26,959 nt of DNA from Actinomycetales bacterium (GCA_012514545.1 JAAZAC010000061.1:1-26959), one strand, 5' to 3'. Counted from the first letter of the stretch, positions 13,857 to 22,579 are shown. Notes: generated by a model not told the origin, from the sequence alone. Translations and numbers: made by a program.

Positions 13857-14519
13857 TCAGTGCGCGGCGCCCGCGGCCAGCGCGCGCAGCTCCTCGACCG
13901 CCGCGGCCGCGTCCTCCGCGCCGTACACGGCCGTGCCCGCGACGAAGACGTTCGCCCCCGCGTCCGCCGCGCGCTCGATCGTCGCGGCGGACACTCCCCC
14001 GTCGACCTGGACCCACACGTCGAGGCCGGACGCCGACGCGGCCTCCCGCACGCGCCGGACCTTCGGCAGCACCCGGTCGAGGAACTCCTGCCCGCCGAAG
14101 CCCGGCTCCACGGTCATGACGAGCACCATGTCGAGGTCGCCCAGCAGCTCGAGGTACGGCTCGACGTCGGTGTCGGGCTTGACGGCCAGGCCGGCCCGCG
14201 CGCCCAGGCGCCGCAGCTCGCGGGCGAGGCGGCGCGGGTTCTCCGCCGCCTCCGCGTGGAACGTCACCGACGCCGCGCCCGCCTCCGCGTACCCGGGGGC
14301 CCACCGGTCGGCGTCGGTGATCATGAGGTGCGCGTCCACGGGGATCGGCGAGACGGCGACCACACGCTCCACGACCGGCGGCCCGATCGTCAGGTTCGGC
14401 ACGAAGTGGTTGTCCATGACGTCGACGTGGAGCCAGTCCGCGTTGGCCACGCGCCGGATCTCGGTCTCGAGGTTGACGTAGTCGGCGGCCAGGATGCTCG
14501 GGGCGATCAGCGGGTGCAC
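13857..14519 (-). CDS. rpe: Ribulose-phosphate 3-epimerase
   Basis: A 220-residue TIM-barrel enzyme interconverting ribulose 5-phosphate and xylulose 5-phosphate. Visible family motifs are the N-terminal IAPSILAAD (5-13), HVDVMDNHFVPNLT (31-44, with D33 as a metal ligand), DAHLMI (62-67, H64), MTVEPGFGGQEF and the second acidic site in VQVDGGVS, followed by phosphate-binding NVFVAGTAVYG. The GTG start gives the canonical N-terminus. Its product pool feeds the RibB reaction encoded just downstream beyond the riboswitch. It is separated from rsmB by 48 nt. Confidence 0.97.
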   Translation of the reverse strand: MHPLIAPSILAADYVNLETEIRRVANADWLHVDVMDNHFVPNLTIGPPVVERVVAVSPIPVDAHLMITDADRWAPGYAEAGAASVTFHAEAAENPRRLARELRRLGARAGLAVKPDTDVEPYLELLGDLDMVLVMTVEPGFGGQEFLDRVLPKVRRVREAASASGLDVWVQVDGGVSAATIERAADAGANVFVAGTAVYGAEDAAAAVEELRALAAGAAH

Positions 14520-14567
14520 GGCCCCAGTCTCTCGCGTCCGCGGCGTCGGGGGCGCGCCGCGCCGCGC

Positions 14568-16028
14568 TCAGCGCCGGCGCAGGAGAGCCAGGTGCATCGC
14601 GTCCGTGCCGTGCACGTGCGGCCAGAGCTGCACGGCCGGGTCGGGGCCGAGGGGAACGTCGGGCGCCACCCGCCGCACGGCGTCGCGCGCGTCGAGCTGC
14701 TCGACGTCGGCCCGGGCGCGCAGGAGGTCCGCGACGACGGCGCGCGTCTCGGCCACGTGCGGCGAGCACGTCACGTAGGCGACGAGGCCGCCCGGCCGGA
14801 CGGCGTCGACCGCCGAGGCGAGCAGCTCGCCCTGGAGACGCGTGAGGGGCGGCAGGTCGGACGGCGCGCGGCGCCAGCGCGCCTCGGGCCGCCGGCGCAG
14901 GGCCCCGAGCCCCGTGCAGGGCGCGTCGAGGAGCACGCGGTCGTAGGTGCCGGGTTCGGCCGCGCCCACCTCGCGCCCGTCGGCGCAGCGCACCTCGACC
15001 ACGCCGGGCGGCAGCGCCGCCACCGCGCGCTCGACGAGGCGCGCGCGGTGCGGCTGGACCTCCGTCGCGACCAGCCGCGCGCCGCGCCGGGCCGCCACCG
15101 CGCCGAGGAGCGCCGCCTTGCCGCCGGGGCCTGCGGCGAGGTCGAGCCAGCGCTCGTCCGGGTCGGCGTCCGCCGCGAGCAGGGCGAGCGCCACCAGCTG
15201 GCTGCCCTCGTCCTGCACGCCGGCCGCGCCCCGGCGCACGGGCTCGAGCGCCGCCGGGTCGCCCCCGGCCGCGACGACCGCCGTGGGCGCCCACCGGCCG
15301 GGCCGGGCCCCCGCGGCCGCGGCGAGGAGGTCGTCCCGCGTCACCAGGCCGGGCCGGGCGACGAGGGTGACCGCGGGCGGGGCGTTGTCCGCCGCGAGCA
15401 GCGCGCCGAGCTCGTCCACGTCGCGGCCGTCGGCGGCCAGGGCCTGGCGCAGCGCGCGGACCACCCAGGCCGGGTGGCTCTCGACGACGGCGAGCCGCTC
15501 GAGCGGGTCGGGCCCCGCCGCCTCGGCCGCGCGGGCGAGCCACGCCTCGGGGGGCTCGGCCGCGAGGCGCCGCAGCACGGCGTTGACCATCTGCGCCGGC
15601 CCGGCGCCCACGTGCGCCCGGGCGAGCGCGACCGACTCGGACACGGCGGCGTGCGCGGGCACCCGCATGCCGAGGAGCTGGTGCGCGCCGAGCCGCAGGA
15701 CGTCGAGCAGCGGCGCGTCCACCTCGGCCACCGGCCGGTCGGCGACGAGCCCCAGGACGGCGTCGTACCGGCCGCGCAGGCGGAGCGTGCCGTAGGCGAG
15801 CTCGGTCGCGAAGGCGGCGTCGCGGCCCCGGATCCCGCGGCTGCGCAGCAGCGGCGGCAGCACGAGGTTGGCGTACGCGTCGGAGTCGGCCACCTCGCGC
15901 AGCACGTCGAAGGCGGCGCGCCGCGCGGGGTCCGCGACCCTCCGGCGCTGCGCGGGCGCCTGTGCGCTGCGCCGCCGGCCGGGCGCCGGGCCGCCGCGGC
16001 GCGGCGGACGACCCCTCTCCGCCGTCAT
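14568..16028 (-). CDS. rsmB: 16S rRNA (cytosine-5) methyltransferase RsmB/Fmu
   Basis: A 486-residue enzyme predicted to methylate a cytosine (C967 in E. coli numbering) of 16S rRNA with S-adenosylmethionine. A basic, disordered N-terminus (1-30) precedes a NusB-like RNA-binding domain (about 35-165). The C-terminal Rossmann methyltransferase has the SAM motif LDLAAGPGGK (295-304) and the two catalytic cysteines of the family: C371 in DAPCTGLG and C421 in VTCSPH. The ATG overlaps the fmt stop by 4 bp. The fmt-rsmB pair is a widespread bacterial arrangement, linking two translation-related modifications. The open frame extends into fmt, but that extension is not coding in this frame. Confidence 0.95.
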   Translation of the reverse strand: MTAERGRPPRRGGPAPGRRRSAQAPAQRRRVADPARRAAFDVLREVADSDAYANLVLPPLLRSRGIRGRDAAFATELAYGTLRLRGRYDAVLGLVADRPVAEVDAPLLDVLRLGAHQLLGMRVPAHAAVSESVALARAHVGAGPAQMVNAVLRRLAAEPPEAWLARAAEAAGPDPLERLAVVESHPAWVVRALRQALAADGRDVDELGALLAADNAPPAVTLVARPGLVTRDDLLAAAAGARPGRWAPTAVVAAGGDPAALEPVRRGAAGVQDEGSQLVALALLAADADPDERWLDLAAGPGGKAALLGAVAARRGARLVATEVQPHRARLVERAVAALPPGVVEVRCADGREVGAAEPGTYDRVLLDAPCTGLGALRRRPEARWRRAPSDLPPLTRLQGELLASAVDAVRPGGLVAYVTCSPHVAETRAVVADLLRARADVEQLDARDAVRRVAPDVPLGPDPAVQLWPHVHGTDAMHLALLRRR

Positions 16029-16960
16029 GCGCCGCCCAGCCGCGCGCCGGGCTCCGGGCGGGCGCCGCGCGCCCAGTCCTCGGCGGGCATCGTCCGCTTC
16101 CCGGCCGGGGCCACGTCGCCCAGGGCGACGGCGTGGGTCCCGGTGCCCACGAGCACCTCGTGGCGCTCGACGCGCAGCTCGCCGGGGGCGAGCCCCACGA
16201 CGTCCGGCCGCGGCCGGACCGGGCCGAGGCGCAGGCGGGCGCCGGCCGGGTCCGTCGTCCACGCCCCGGGTGCCGGGGTGCACGCGCGGACCCGGCGGTC
16301 CACCGCCACCGCGGGGTGCTCCCAGCGCACGCGGCCGTCCTCCGCCGTGAGCCGCGGGGCGTGGCTGACGCCGTCGGCGGCCTGGGGCACCGCGACGAGT
16401 CGGCCGGCCGCGATGCCGTCGAGCGTCGCGACGAGGAGGCCGGCGCCCGAGCGGGCGAGGCGGGCGAGCAGGTCCCCCGACGTGTCGGTCGGCCGGATCT
16501 CCTCGGTCAGCGTGCCGTACACCGGGCCCTCGTCCAGGCCCTCGGTGATGCGGAACGTCGTGGCCCCCGTGATCTCGTCCCCGTGCAGGACGGCGTGCTG
16601 CACCGGCGCGGCGCCCCGCCAGGCCGGCAGCAGCGAGAAGTGCAGGTTCACCCAGCCGTGCGGCAGGAGGTCGAGCGCGGCCGGCGGGAGGAGGGCCCCG
16701 TACGCGACGACGGCCGCCACGTCCGCGCCCAGGGCCGCCACCTCGGCCAGGGCGTCGGGGTCCCGCAGCGTGCGCGGGGTGAGCACGGGCAGGCCGGCCT
16801 CCTCGGCGCGCGCGCGCACGGGGCTCGGCGCCATACGGCGGCCGCGACCGGCGGGCGCGTCGGGGCGCGTGAGCACGCCGACCACCTCGTGCGGCGACGC
16901 CAGGAGCGCCTCGAGCGACGGCAGCGCGACGTCGGGGGTCCCGGCGAAGAGCACGCGCAT
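16025..16960 (-). CDS. fmt: Methionyl-tRNA formyltransferase
   Basis: Fmt formylates initiator methionyl-tRNA using 10-formyltetrahydrofolate. The 311-residue protein begins with MRVLFAGTPDVALPSL, has the loop RPDAPAGRGRRMAPSPV (32-48), the catalytic N105 and H107 in WVNLHFSLLPAWRGAAPVQ, and D143 in GLDEGPVY. The C-terminal tRNA-binding domain occupies about residues 205-305. Length is normal. The ATG is 7 nt after a TAGGAT hexamer that contains the stop codon of the HAD gene, suggesting its own leaderless transcript. Confidence 0.97.
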   Translation of the reverse strand: MRVLFAGTPDVALPSLEALLASPHEVVGVLTRPDAPAGRGRRMAPSPVRARAEEAGLPVLTPRTLRDPDALAEVAALGADVAAVVAYGALLPPAALDLLPHGWVNLHFSLLPAWRGAAPVQHAVLHGDEITGATTFRITEGLDEGPVYGTLTEEIRPTDTSGDLLARLARSGAGLLVATLDGIAAGRLVAVPQAADGVSHAPRLTAEDGRVRWEHPAVAVDRRVRACTPAPGAWTTDPAGARLRLGPVRPRPDVVGLAPGELRVERHEVLVGTGTHAVALGDVAPAGKRTMPAEDWARGARPEPGARLGGA

Positions 16961-16967
16961 GGCTTCG

Positions 16968-16973
16968 ATCCTA
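16968..16973 (-). promoter_or_regulatory. Putative -10 (TAGGAT) of fmt overlapping the preceding stop codon
   Basis: TAGGAT is among the closest matches here to TATAAT-like -10 elements and lies 7 nt before the fmt ATG. Its TAG is the stop codon of the HAD hydrolase gene. No Shine-Dalgarno sequence precedes fmt. Pattern-based inference. Confidence 0.52.
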
Positions 16974-17645
16974 GGAGTCGCGCCCGAGGCGCACGCCGAG
17001 CGCCGCGAGGGCCGCCCGGAGCCCGTCGTGGCCGGTGAACAGGTGCGTGCGGAAGCCGAGGCGCGCGGCGGCGGCGACGTTGCGCTCCGCGTCGTCGGTG
17101 AAGAGCGTGCGCGCCGGGTCGAGCCCGAAGCGCGCCACGGCCCGCCGGTAGATCTCGGGGTCGGGCTTCGCGACGCGCTCGTGGCCGGAGACGACGACGC
17201 CCTCGAGGAGGCGGACCACGGGCGCCCGCTCGGCGGCGAGGGGCCAGGTCTCCGCGCCCCAGTTCGTCAGCCCGTAGGCGCGCAGGCCGACCGCGCGCAC
17301 GTCGCGCACGAGCTCCGCCGCGCCGGGCACCTCGCCGGGCAGGGCCTCGGCGTAGCGCGTGACGTACACGTCCAGCATCGGGACGAGGTCGGGCCGGGTG
17401 CGGCCGAGCCGCTCGCGCACGCTCGCCCACGGCTCCCCGGCGTCCTGCGCGCTGTTGAGCGCCCAGAAGTCGGACTCGACGAGGAAGCGGTCGACCTCCT
17501 CGCGCGAGTGCGTCCCCCGGTAGGGCAGGTACGGGTCCCACTGCACGAGCACGTTGCCCAGGTCGAAGAGCACGACGTCGACCGCGGGTCGCCCCGGGGC
17601 GGGACCCTGCGCGCCGCCCCGTGCGCCGTCCTGCGCGCGGCTCAC
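16971..17645 (-). CDS. HAD-superfamily hydrolase (phosphatase-like)
   Basis: A 224-residue haloacid-dehalogenase-type hydrolase. Motif I is VLFDLGNVLV with nucleophile D28; position D+2 is glycine instead of the common aspartate, as in YihX-like sugar-phosphatase and some dehalogenase relatives. Motif II is GLTNWG, motif III lysine lies in VAKPDPEIY, and motif IV is LFTDDAERNV. A helical cap region spans about 35-110. The GTG start overlaps the priA stop by 4 bp (GTGA) and leaves a Gly/Ala/Arg-rich 20-residue extension before the HAD fold; no better start codon lies nearer. The substrate is unknown, though a small phosphorylated metabolite is likely. Confidence 0.87.
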   Translation of the reverse strand: MSRAQDGARGGAQGPAPGRPAVDVVLFDLGNVLVQWDPYLPYRGTHSREEVDRFLVESDFWALNSAQDAGEPWASVRERLGRTRPDLVPMLDVYVTRYAEALPGEVPGAAELVRDVRAVGLRAYGLTNWGAETWPLAAERAPVVRLLEGVVVSGHERVAKPDPEIYRRAVARFGLDPARTLFTDDAERNVAAAARLGFRTHLFTGHDGLRAALAALGVRLGRDS

Positions 17646-19777
17646 CAGACGTCCCCCGGCTCGGCGCGGACCCGCACGGGCGGCTCGCGCCGCGCGGAGG
17701 CCGCCGCGACGGCCGCCCGCACCGCGCGCGCCACGGCGGCCGCCTCGGCCCACGGGCTGCGCAGGAGCGCGCGCACGGGCTGCTCGCCCGCGACCTCCAG
17801 GAGCGCGGGGGCGGCGTCGCCGCCGTCGTCCTCCTCGGGCACCGGCACGGGCCCCACGACCTCGGTGGCCACGGGGAGGCCGGCCCTGTCGAGCAGCGCC
17901 CGGACGGCGTCCCGCGGCCCCTCGACCGCCACGACGTGCACCGCGGGCGGCATGCGCACCTCCGCCCGCTCCGCGAGCTCGCGCTCGGCGTGGCCCGCGG
18001 GGTCCCACCGCACGAACGCCTGGGTCGGCACGGGCGCCCCGTCACCGACGAGCAGCACGACGCCGCCCTCGGCGGCCGGCCGGACGAGCGCGGCGGCCCG
18101 CAGCCACGAGCGCAGCGCCTGCTCCCCCGCGTCGAGGTGCGGGCGCCCGGTGGCCACCGCGGCGTCGAGCAGCAGCGCCGCGGCGTACTGCCCCTCCGCC
18201 ACGGGCTCGGCCCCCGGCGTGGCGACGACGACGGCGGGGCGCGCCGGCAGGGTGTCCAGCCGCGCGCCGCCCCCGGACACCCGGACGGGCACGCCGGGGA
18301 ACGCCCGGCCCAGCTCCTCCGCGGTGCGCGCCGAGCCGACGCGCACGGCCCGCAGCCGCGTCCCGCCGCACTCGCCGCACCGCCACGCGACGGCCGGCGC
18401 CCCGCACAGGCGGCACCCCGGCGGCGCGCCCGGCGCGGCCAGCGCCACCGGCCCGCCGCACGCCCCGCAGCGGGCCGAGGCCCGGCACGCGTCGCACGCC
18501 AGCGCGGGCACGTACCCCGCGCGCGGCACCTGCACGAGGACCGGGCCGCGCTCGAGCGCCTCGCGGGCGGCCCGCCAGGCGGGGCTCGGCAGGCGCGCCG
18601 CCGCGGCCGGCCCCTCGCGCGCGAGCTCGACGGAGGTCAGGGCCACGACGCGCGGCGCCCGACGGCGCACGACGGCGCGCGGCGGGTCGAGCGGATGGGC
18701 CCAGCCCGTGGCGACGAGCCGCTGCGCGGCGGCCGTCCGGGCGTGCGAGCCGAGGAGCAGCGCGGCGCCCTCCGCCTCGGCGCGCATGACGAGCACGTCC
18801 CGGGCGTGCGGGTAGGGCGCGCGGGGCTCGGCGAGGAGGTCGTCGCCGTCGTCCCAGCAGACGAGGAGCCCGAGGCGGGCCACCGGCGCGAACGCCGCCG
18901 CCCGCGTGCCGACGACGACGGGCGCGTGGCCCCGGAGCGTGGCGAGGAAGGCCCGGTAGCGCTCCGCGGGGCCGTCGTCGGCGAGCAGGCGGACCCGGCC
19001 CCCGGGGGCCTCGGGCGACCACGCGGGCACGCCGGCGCGGTCGAGCGCCGCCTCCACCGCCGCGACCTCGACCTGCGACGGCGCCACGACCAGGGCGCCC
19101 CGGCCCGCCGCGACGGCGGCGACGACAGCGGCCGCCACGGCGTCGGCCCACGACGACGGCGGCCCGGGCAGCGCCTGCCACACGGCCCGCGGCGCCTGCC
19201 CCGCCGCCACGCGGCGCAGGAAGGCCCCGGCCCCCGGCACGTCGGCCCACGGCGGCGGCACGGTGCCGTCCGCGCCCGGCGGCGCCCCGCCCCCCGGCAC
19301 CGCGGGGGTCCACGGCGCCCACGGCACGTGCGCCCCCTCCGCCGCGGGCGGGACCTCGCGCTCGGTGCGCGCGTGCCGGGGCGGCACCGCCAGCCGCAGG
19401 ACGTCGGGCAACGTGCCCACCCACCGGTCCGCGACCGCGCGCGCCAGCGCGAGCACCTGCGGCGCCAGCACCGGCTCCGGCGACACCACGCGGCGCACGG
19501 GCGCCAGGTCGGCGTGCTCGGAGGCGTCGGTGCGGCCCACGCACCAGCCGTCCACGTCCTGCCCCGCGAACCGGACGCGCACGCGCACGCCCGGCCGCGC
19601 GGCGTCGGCCAGGCCGGCCGGCACGGCGTAGTCGAACGGCCGGTCCAGGTGCGGCTGGGGCCGGTCGACCACCACCTGCGCGACCGGCAGGTGCTCCGCC
19701 ACCGGCTCGGGCGACCTCGGCCGGCGCCGGCGCGGGGCGAGGCCCTGCAGCGCCGGCTGGTCGATCGTCACGGCCAC
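17642..19777 (-). CDS. priA: PriA-like primosomal protein, ATPase motifs degenerate
   Basis: A 711-residue homologue of the primosomal protein N' that recognises stalled replication forks. The N-terminal 3'-end-binding domain (about 31-125, with DRPFDYAVPAGL) and the eight-cysteine zinc region are intact (C428, C431, C437, C440, C455, C458, C467, C470). The helicase core is not: the Walker A position reads RGALVVAPSQ (226-235) with no GKT, and the DEEH box is replaced by VCWDDGDD (306-313). Such helicase-dead PriA is known across actinobacteria, so this is a family trait and not local decay; it probably acts as a structural fork or partner-binding factor. A GTG start is used, after GGTGGG. 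A Pro/Gly-rich linker spans about 140-185. Confidence 0.9.
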   Translation of the reverse strand: MAVTIDQPALQGLAPRRRRPRSPEPVAEHLPVAQVVVDRPQPHLDRPFDYAVPAGLADAARPGVRVRVRFAGQDVDGWCVGRTDASEHADLAPVRRVVSPEPVLAPQVLALARAVADRWVGTLPDVLRLAVPPRHARTEREVPPAAEGAHVPWAPWTPAVPGGGAPPGADGTVPPPWADVPGAGAFLRRVAAGQAPRAVWQALPGPPSSWADAVAAAVVAAVAAGRGALVVAPSQVEVAAVEAALDRAGVPAWSPEAPGGRVRLLADDGPAERYRAFLATLRGHAPVVVGTRAAAFAPVARLGLLVCWDDGDDLLAEPRAPYPHARDVLVMRAEAEGAALLLGSHARTAAAQRLVATGWAHPLDPPRAVVRRRAPRVVALTSVELAREGPAAAARLPSPAWRAAREALERGPVLVQVPRAGYVPALACDACRASARCGACGGPVALAAPGAPPGCRLCGAPAVAWRCGECGGTRLRAVRVGSARTAEELGRAFPGVPVRVSGGGARLDTLPARPAVVVATPGAEPVAEGQYAAALLLDAAVATGRPHLDAGEQALRSWLRAAALVRPAAEGGVVLLVGDGAPVPTQAFVRWDPAGHAERELAERAEVRMPPAVHVVAVEGPRDAVRALLDRAGLPVATEVVGPVPVPEEDDGGDAAPALLEVAGEQPVRALLRSPWAEAAAVARAVRAAVAAASARREPPVRVRAEPGDVW

Positions 19778-19822
19778 ATCCCACCACGCGCGGCGGACGC
19801 GGGGCGCGCGTCCACCGCCCGG

Positions 19823-21019
19823 TCAGCCGACGGCGTCGTGCAGGTCCACCACGCGGTCGGTGCGCTCCCAGGTGAAGTCCGCGAGCTCCCGGCCGAAGTG
19901 CCCGTACGCGGCGGTGCGGGCGTAGATCGGCCGCAGCAGGTCGAGGTCGCGCACGATCGCGGCCGGCCGCAGGTCGAACACCTCGCGGATCGCGGCGGTC
20001 AGGCGGTCCACCGGCACGGTCTCGGTGCCGAACGTCTCGACGTACAGGCCCACCGGGTGGGCGGCCCCGATCGCGTACGCGACCTGCACCTCGCAGCGCC
20101 GCGCGAGCCCGGCCGCCACGACGTTCTTGGCCACCCAGCGCATCGCGTACGCGCCCGAGCGGTCCACCTTCGACGGGTCCTTGCCGCTGAACGCGCCCCC
20201 GCCGTGCCGGGCCATCCCGCCGTACGTGTCGACGATGATCTTGCGGCCGGTGAGGCCGGCGTCGCCCATGGGGCCGCCGATGACGAACTGGCCGGTCGGG
20301 TTGACGAGCAGCCGGTACCCGGTCGACTCGAGGTCGACGTCGGCGAGCACCGGCGCGACGACGTGCTCCGCGACCTCGGGCGCCAGCTGCGCCTCCAGCG
20401 AGACGTCGGGCTCGTGCTGGGCGGAGACCACGACGGTGTCCAGCCGGACGGGCCGGTCGCCCTCGTAGGCGATCGTCACCTGCGTCTTGCCGTCGGGGCG
20501 CAGGTACGGCAGCGTCCCCTCCTTGCGCACGATCGCGAGCCGCTCCGCCAGCCGGTGCGCGATCCAGATCGGCAGCGGCATGAGCGAGGGCGTGTCGTCG
20601 CACGCGTAGCCGAACATCAGGCCCTGGTCGCCGGCGCCCTGCGCGTCGATCGGGTCGTCGTCGGACGGGTCGTGGCGGACCTCCCAGGCCTTGTCGACGC
20701 CCGCGGCGATGTCCGGCGACTGCTGACCGATGGACACCGAGACGCCGCACGAGTGCGCGTCGAACCCGATCTCGGACGACGTGTAGCCGATCCGGCTGAG
20801 CACCTGCCGCACGACCTGCGGGATCTCGACGTACGCCTCGGTCGTCACCTCGCCGGCGACGTGGACCAGCCCGGTGGTGACCATGGTCTCGACCGCCACC
20901 CGCGCGGCCGGGTCCTGCTCGAGCATCGCGTCGAGGATCGCGTCGGAGATCTGGTCACAGACCTTGTCCGGGTGCCCCTCGGTCACGGACTCCGAGGTGA
21001 ACAGCCGCGTGGTGGTCAT
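19823..21019 (-). CDS. metK: S-adenosylmethionine synthetase
   Basis: MetK forms S-adenosylmethionine from methionine and ATP in the cytoplasm. The 398-residue protein has the N-terminal TSESVTEGHPDKVCDQISDA (8-27), the hexapeptide region GAGDQGLMFGYA (128-139), the phosphate loop GGGAFSGKDPSKVDRS and the C-terminal AYGHFGR. All are canonical and the length is normal. A TACGCT hexamer 7 nt before the ATG may start a leaderless message independent of coaBC. The product is the methyl donor for RsmB encoded further along. Confidence 0.98.
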   Translation of the reverse strand: MTTTRLFTSESVTEGHPDKVCDQISDAILDAMLEQDPAARVAVETMVTTGLVHVAGEVTTEAYVEIPQVVRQVLSRIGYTSSEIGFDAHSCGVSVSIGQQSPDIAAGVDKAWEVRHDPSDDDPIDAQGAGDQGLMFGYACDDTPSLMPLPIWIAHRLAERLAIVRKEGTLPYLRPDGKTQVTIAYEGDRPVRLDTVVVSAQHEPDVSLEAQLAPEVAEHVVAPVLADVDLESTGYRLLVNPTGQFVIGGPMGDAGLTGRKIIVDTYGGMARHGGGAFSGKDPSKVDRSGAYAMRWVAKNVVAAGLARRCEVQVAYAIGAAHPVGLYVETFGTETVPVDRLTAAIREVFDLRPAAIVRDLDLLRPIYARTAAYGHFGRELADFTWERTDRVVDLHDAVG

Positions 21020-21026
21020 GCGCGCC

Positions 21027-21032
21027 AGCGTA
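21027..21032 (-). promoter_or_regulatory. Putative -10 (TACGCT) of metK
   Basis: TACGCT fits TANNNT, and GGCGCGC (7 nt) separates it from the metK ATG, placing transcription start next to the start codon. It lies in the 36-nt gap after coaBC, whose stop is TGA and is not part of the motif. No -35 consensus. Confidence 0.48.
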
Positions 21033-21055
21033 ACGAGTGGACGGGGCCGCCCCGG

Positions 21056-22255
21056 TCAGGCGTCCACGTCCAGCAGGCGGACGACGGCGTCCCACACCGC
21101 GTCCGCGACGTCGTCCTTGGTGCCGGCCGCCCGCCCGACGACGTCGCCGGCCCGGTCGAGGATCGTCACCTCGTTCGTCTCCGCGCCGAAGCCCCGCCCG
21201 CCGCCGACGGCGTTGACGACGAGGAGGTGCGCGCCCTTGCGGCGGGCCTTCTCGCGGCCGTGGTGGAGGACGTCGCCCGACGCGTCGCCCGTCTCCGCGG
21301 CGAACCCGACGACGACCTGGCCCGCCCGGGGCGGGTCGGCCACGAGGCCGGCGAGCACGTCGTCGGTCGGCACGAGGGCGATCGGCGCCGGCTCCCCGGA
21401 GGTCTTCTTGATCTTGTGCTCGGCGGGCTCGGCGGGCCGGAAGTCGGCGACCGCGGCCGCCATGACGACGACGTCCGCGTCCTTGCCCTCGGCGCGGACG
21501 GCGGCGCCGAGCTCCGCGGCCGTCTCGACGGCGCGCACGGTCACCCCGTGCGGCAGGGGCACCGTGACGTTGGCGGCGACCAGCACGACGTCGGCCCCGC
21601 GCCGCGCGGCGGCCCGCGCGAGCGCGACGCCCTGGCGGCCCGTCGACCGGTTGCCGAGGAACCGCACCGGGTCGACGGGCTCGCGCGTCCCGCCCGCCGA
21701 CACGACCACCCGGCGCCCCGCCAGGTCGCGCGGGCCGACGAGGGCCAGCGCGGCCGCGGCGATCTCGTCGGGCTCCGGCATCCGGCCGGGGCCGCTGTCG
21801 GCGCCCGTGAGGCGCCCGGAGGCCGGGTCCAGCACGTGCACGCCGCGGGAGCGCAGCGTCGCGACGTTGGCCTGCGTCGCCGGGTGCAGCCACATCTCCG
21901 TGTGCATGGCCGGCACGAGCAGCACCGGGCAGCGCGCGACGAGGAGCGCCGCCGTGAGCAGGTCGTCGGCCCGCCCGGTCGCGGCGCGGGCGAGGAGGTC
22001 GGCGGTGGCCGGCGCGACGACGACGAGGTCGGCCGACTGGCCCAGGCGGACGTGCTCCACGGACGCGACGTCGTCGAAGACGCCCGTCGTCACGGGGTGG
22101 CCGGACAGCGCCTCCCAGGTCGCCCGCCCGACGAACTCGAGGGCGGCGGCCGTGGGCACGACGCGGACGTCGTGGCCCGCCTCGGTGAGCAGCCGCAGCA
22201 GGGCGGCCGACTTGTACGCGGCGATCCCGCCGCTCACGCCGAGGAGGACGCGCAC
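21056..22255 (-). CDS. coaBC: Bifunctional phosphopantothenoylcysteine decarboxylase / synthetase
   Basis: A 399-residue fusion performing two consecutive steps of coenzyme A synthesis. The N-terminal CoaC flavoprotein domain (about 1-180) has LLGVSGGIAAYKSA (4-17), a conserved His in VEHVRLGQSADLVVVAPAT (H68) and the substrate loop PAMHTEMW (115-122), where His replaces the more usual Asn of PAMN. The C-terminal CoaB domain (about 187-399) starts with VVVSAGGTREPVDPVRFLGN and contains KDADVVVMAAAVADFRP and the dimer-loop KIKKT. The GTG start has CGGAG 6 nt upstream, 13 nt after rpoZ. Order rpoZ-coaBC-metK is typical of actinobacteria. Confidence 0.96.
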   Translation of the reverse strand: MRVLLGVSGGIAAYKSAALLRLLTEAGHDVRVVPTAAALEFVGRATWEALSGHPVTTGVFDDVASVEHVRLGQSADLVVVAPATADLLARAATGRADDLLTAALLVARCPVLLVPAMHTEMWLHPATQANVATLRSRGVHVLDPASGRLTGADSGPGRMPEPDEIAAAALALVGPRDLAGRRVVVSAGGTREPVDPVRFLGNRSTGRQGVALARAAARRGADVVLVAANVTVPLPHGVTVRAVETAAELGAAVRAEGKDADVVVMAAAVADFRPAEPAEHKIKKTSGEPAPIALVPTDDVLAGLVADPPRAGQVVVGFAAETGDASGDVLHHGREKARRKGAHLLVVNAVGGGRGFGAETNEVTILDRAGDVVGRAAGTKDDVADAVWDAVVRLLDVDA

Positions 22256-22268
22256 GCCCGGCTCCGGG

Positions 22269-22532
22269 TCAGTCCTCGGAGGGGCGGACCGTCAGCAGGC
22301 CGGCGTTGATCTCGCGGAGCGCGATCGACAGCGGCTTCTCCTGGTGGCGGGTCTCGACGAGCGGGCCCACGTACTCGAGGAGCCCCTCGTTGAGCTGGCT
22401 GTAGTACGCGTTGATCTGGCGGGCCCGCTTGGCCGCGTAGATGACGAGGGCGTACTTCGACTCGGCGGCGGTGAGGAGCTCGTCGATGGGCGGGTCGGTG
22501 ATGCCCTCGGGCGACGCGACGGTTCCGGACAT
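22269..22532 (-). CDS. rpoZ: RNA polymerase omega subunit
   Basis: An 87-residue omega subunit, which helps assemble and stabilise the beta' subunit of RNA polymerase. The core signature is KYALVIYAAKRARQINAYY (26-44), followed by the actinobacterial EKPLSIALREINAG segment. The ATG is preceded by GAAGG. The ORF is set in a longer transcript: a leader of about 140 nt separates it from the TAGACT element at the end of gmk. Confidence 0.96.
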   Translation of the reverse strand: MSGTVASPEGITDPPIDELLTAAESKYALVIYAAKRARQINAYYSQLNEGLLEYVGPLVETRHQEKPLSIALREINAGLLTVRPSED

Positions 22533-22579
22533 GTCAGCCTTCTGCTCGGGTGCGATCGGTGCGTGCGGGTCGGGCGGCC

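Noticed and set aside
14526..14531. GAGACT as a -10 element before rpe
   Set aside because: Spacing to the rpe start is right, but the first T of TANNNT is missing, so evidence is too weak to list.
13575..18815. Plus-strand open frame of 1746 codons
   Set aside because: It runs antisense through the riboswitch, rpe, rsmB, fmt, HAD and priA; composition is that of a shadow frame and no domain is recognisable.
17621..22309. Plus-strand open frame of 1562 codons
   Set aside because: Shadow of priA, metK and coaBC with repetitive Arg/Gly/His-rich translation.
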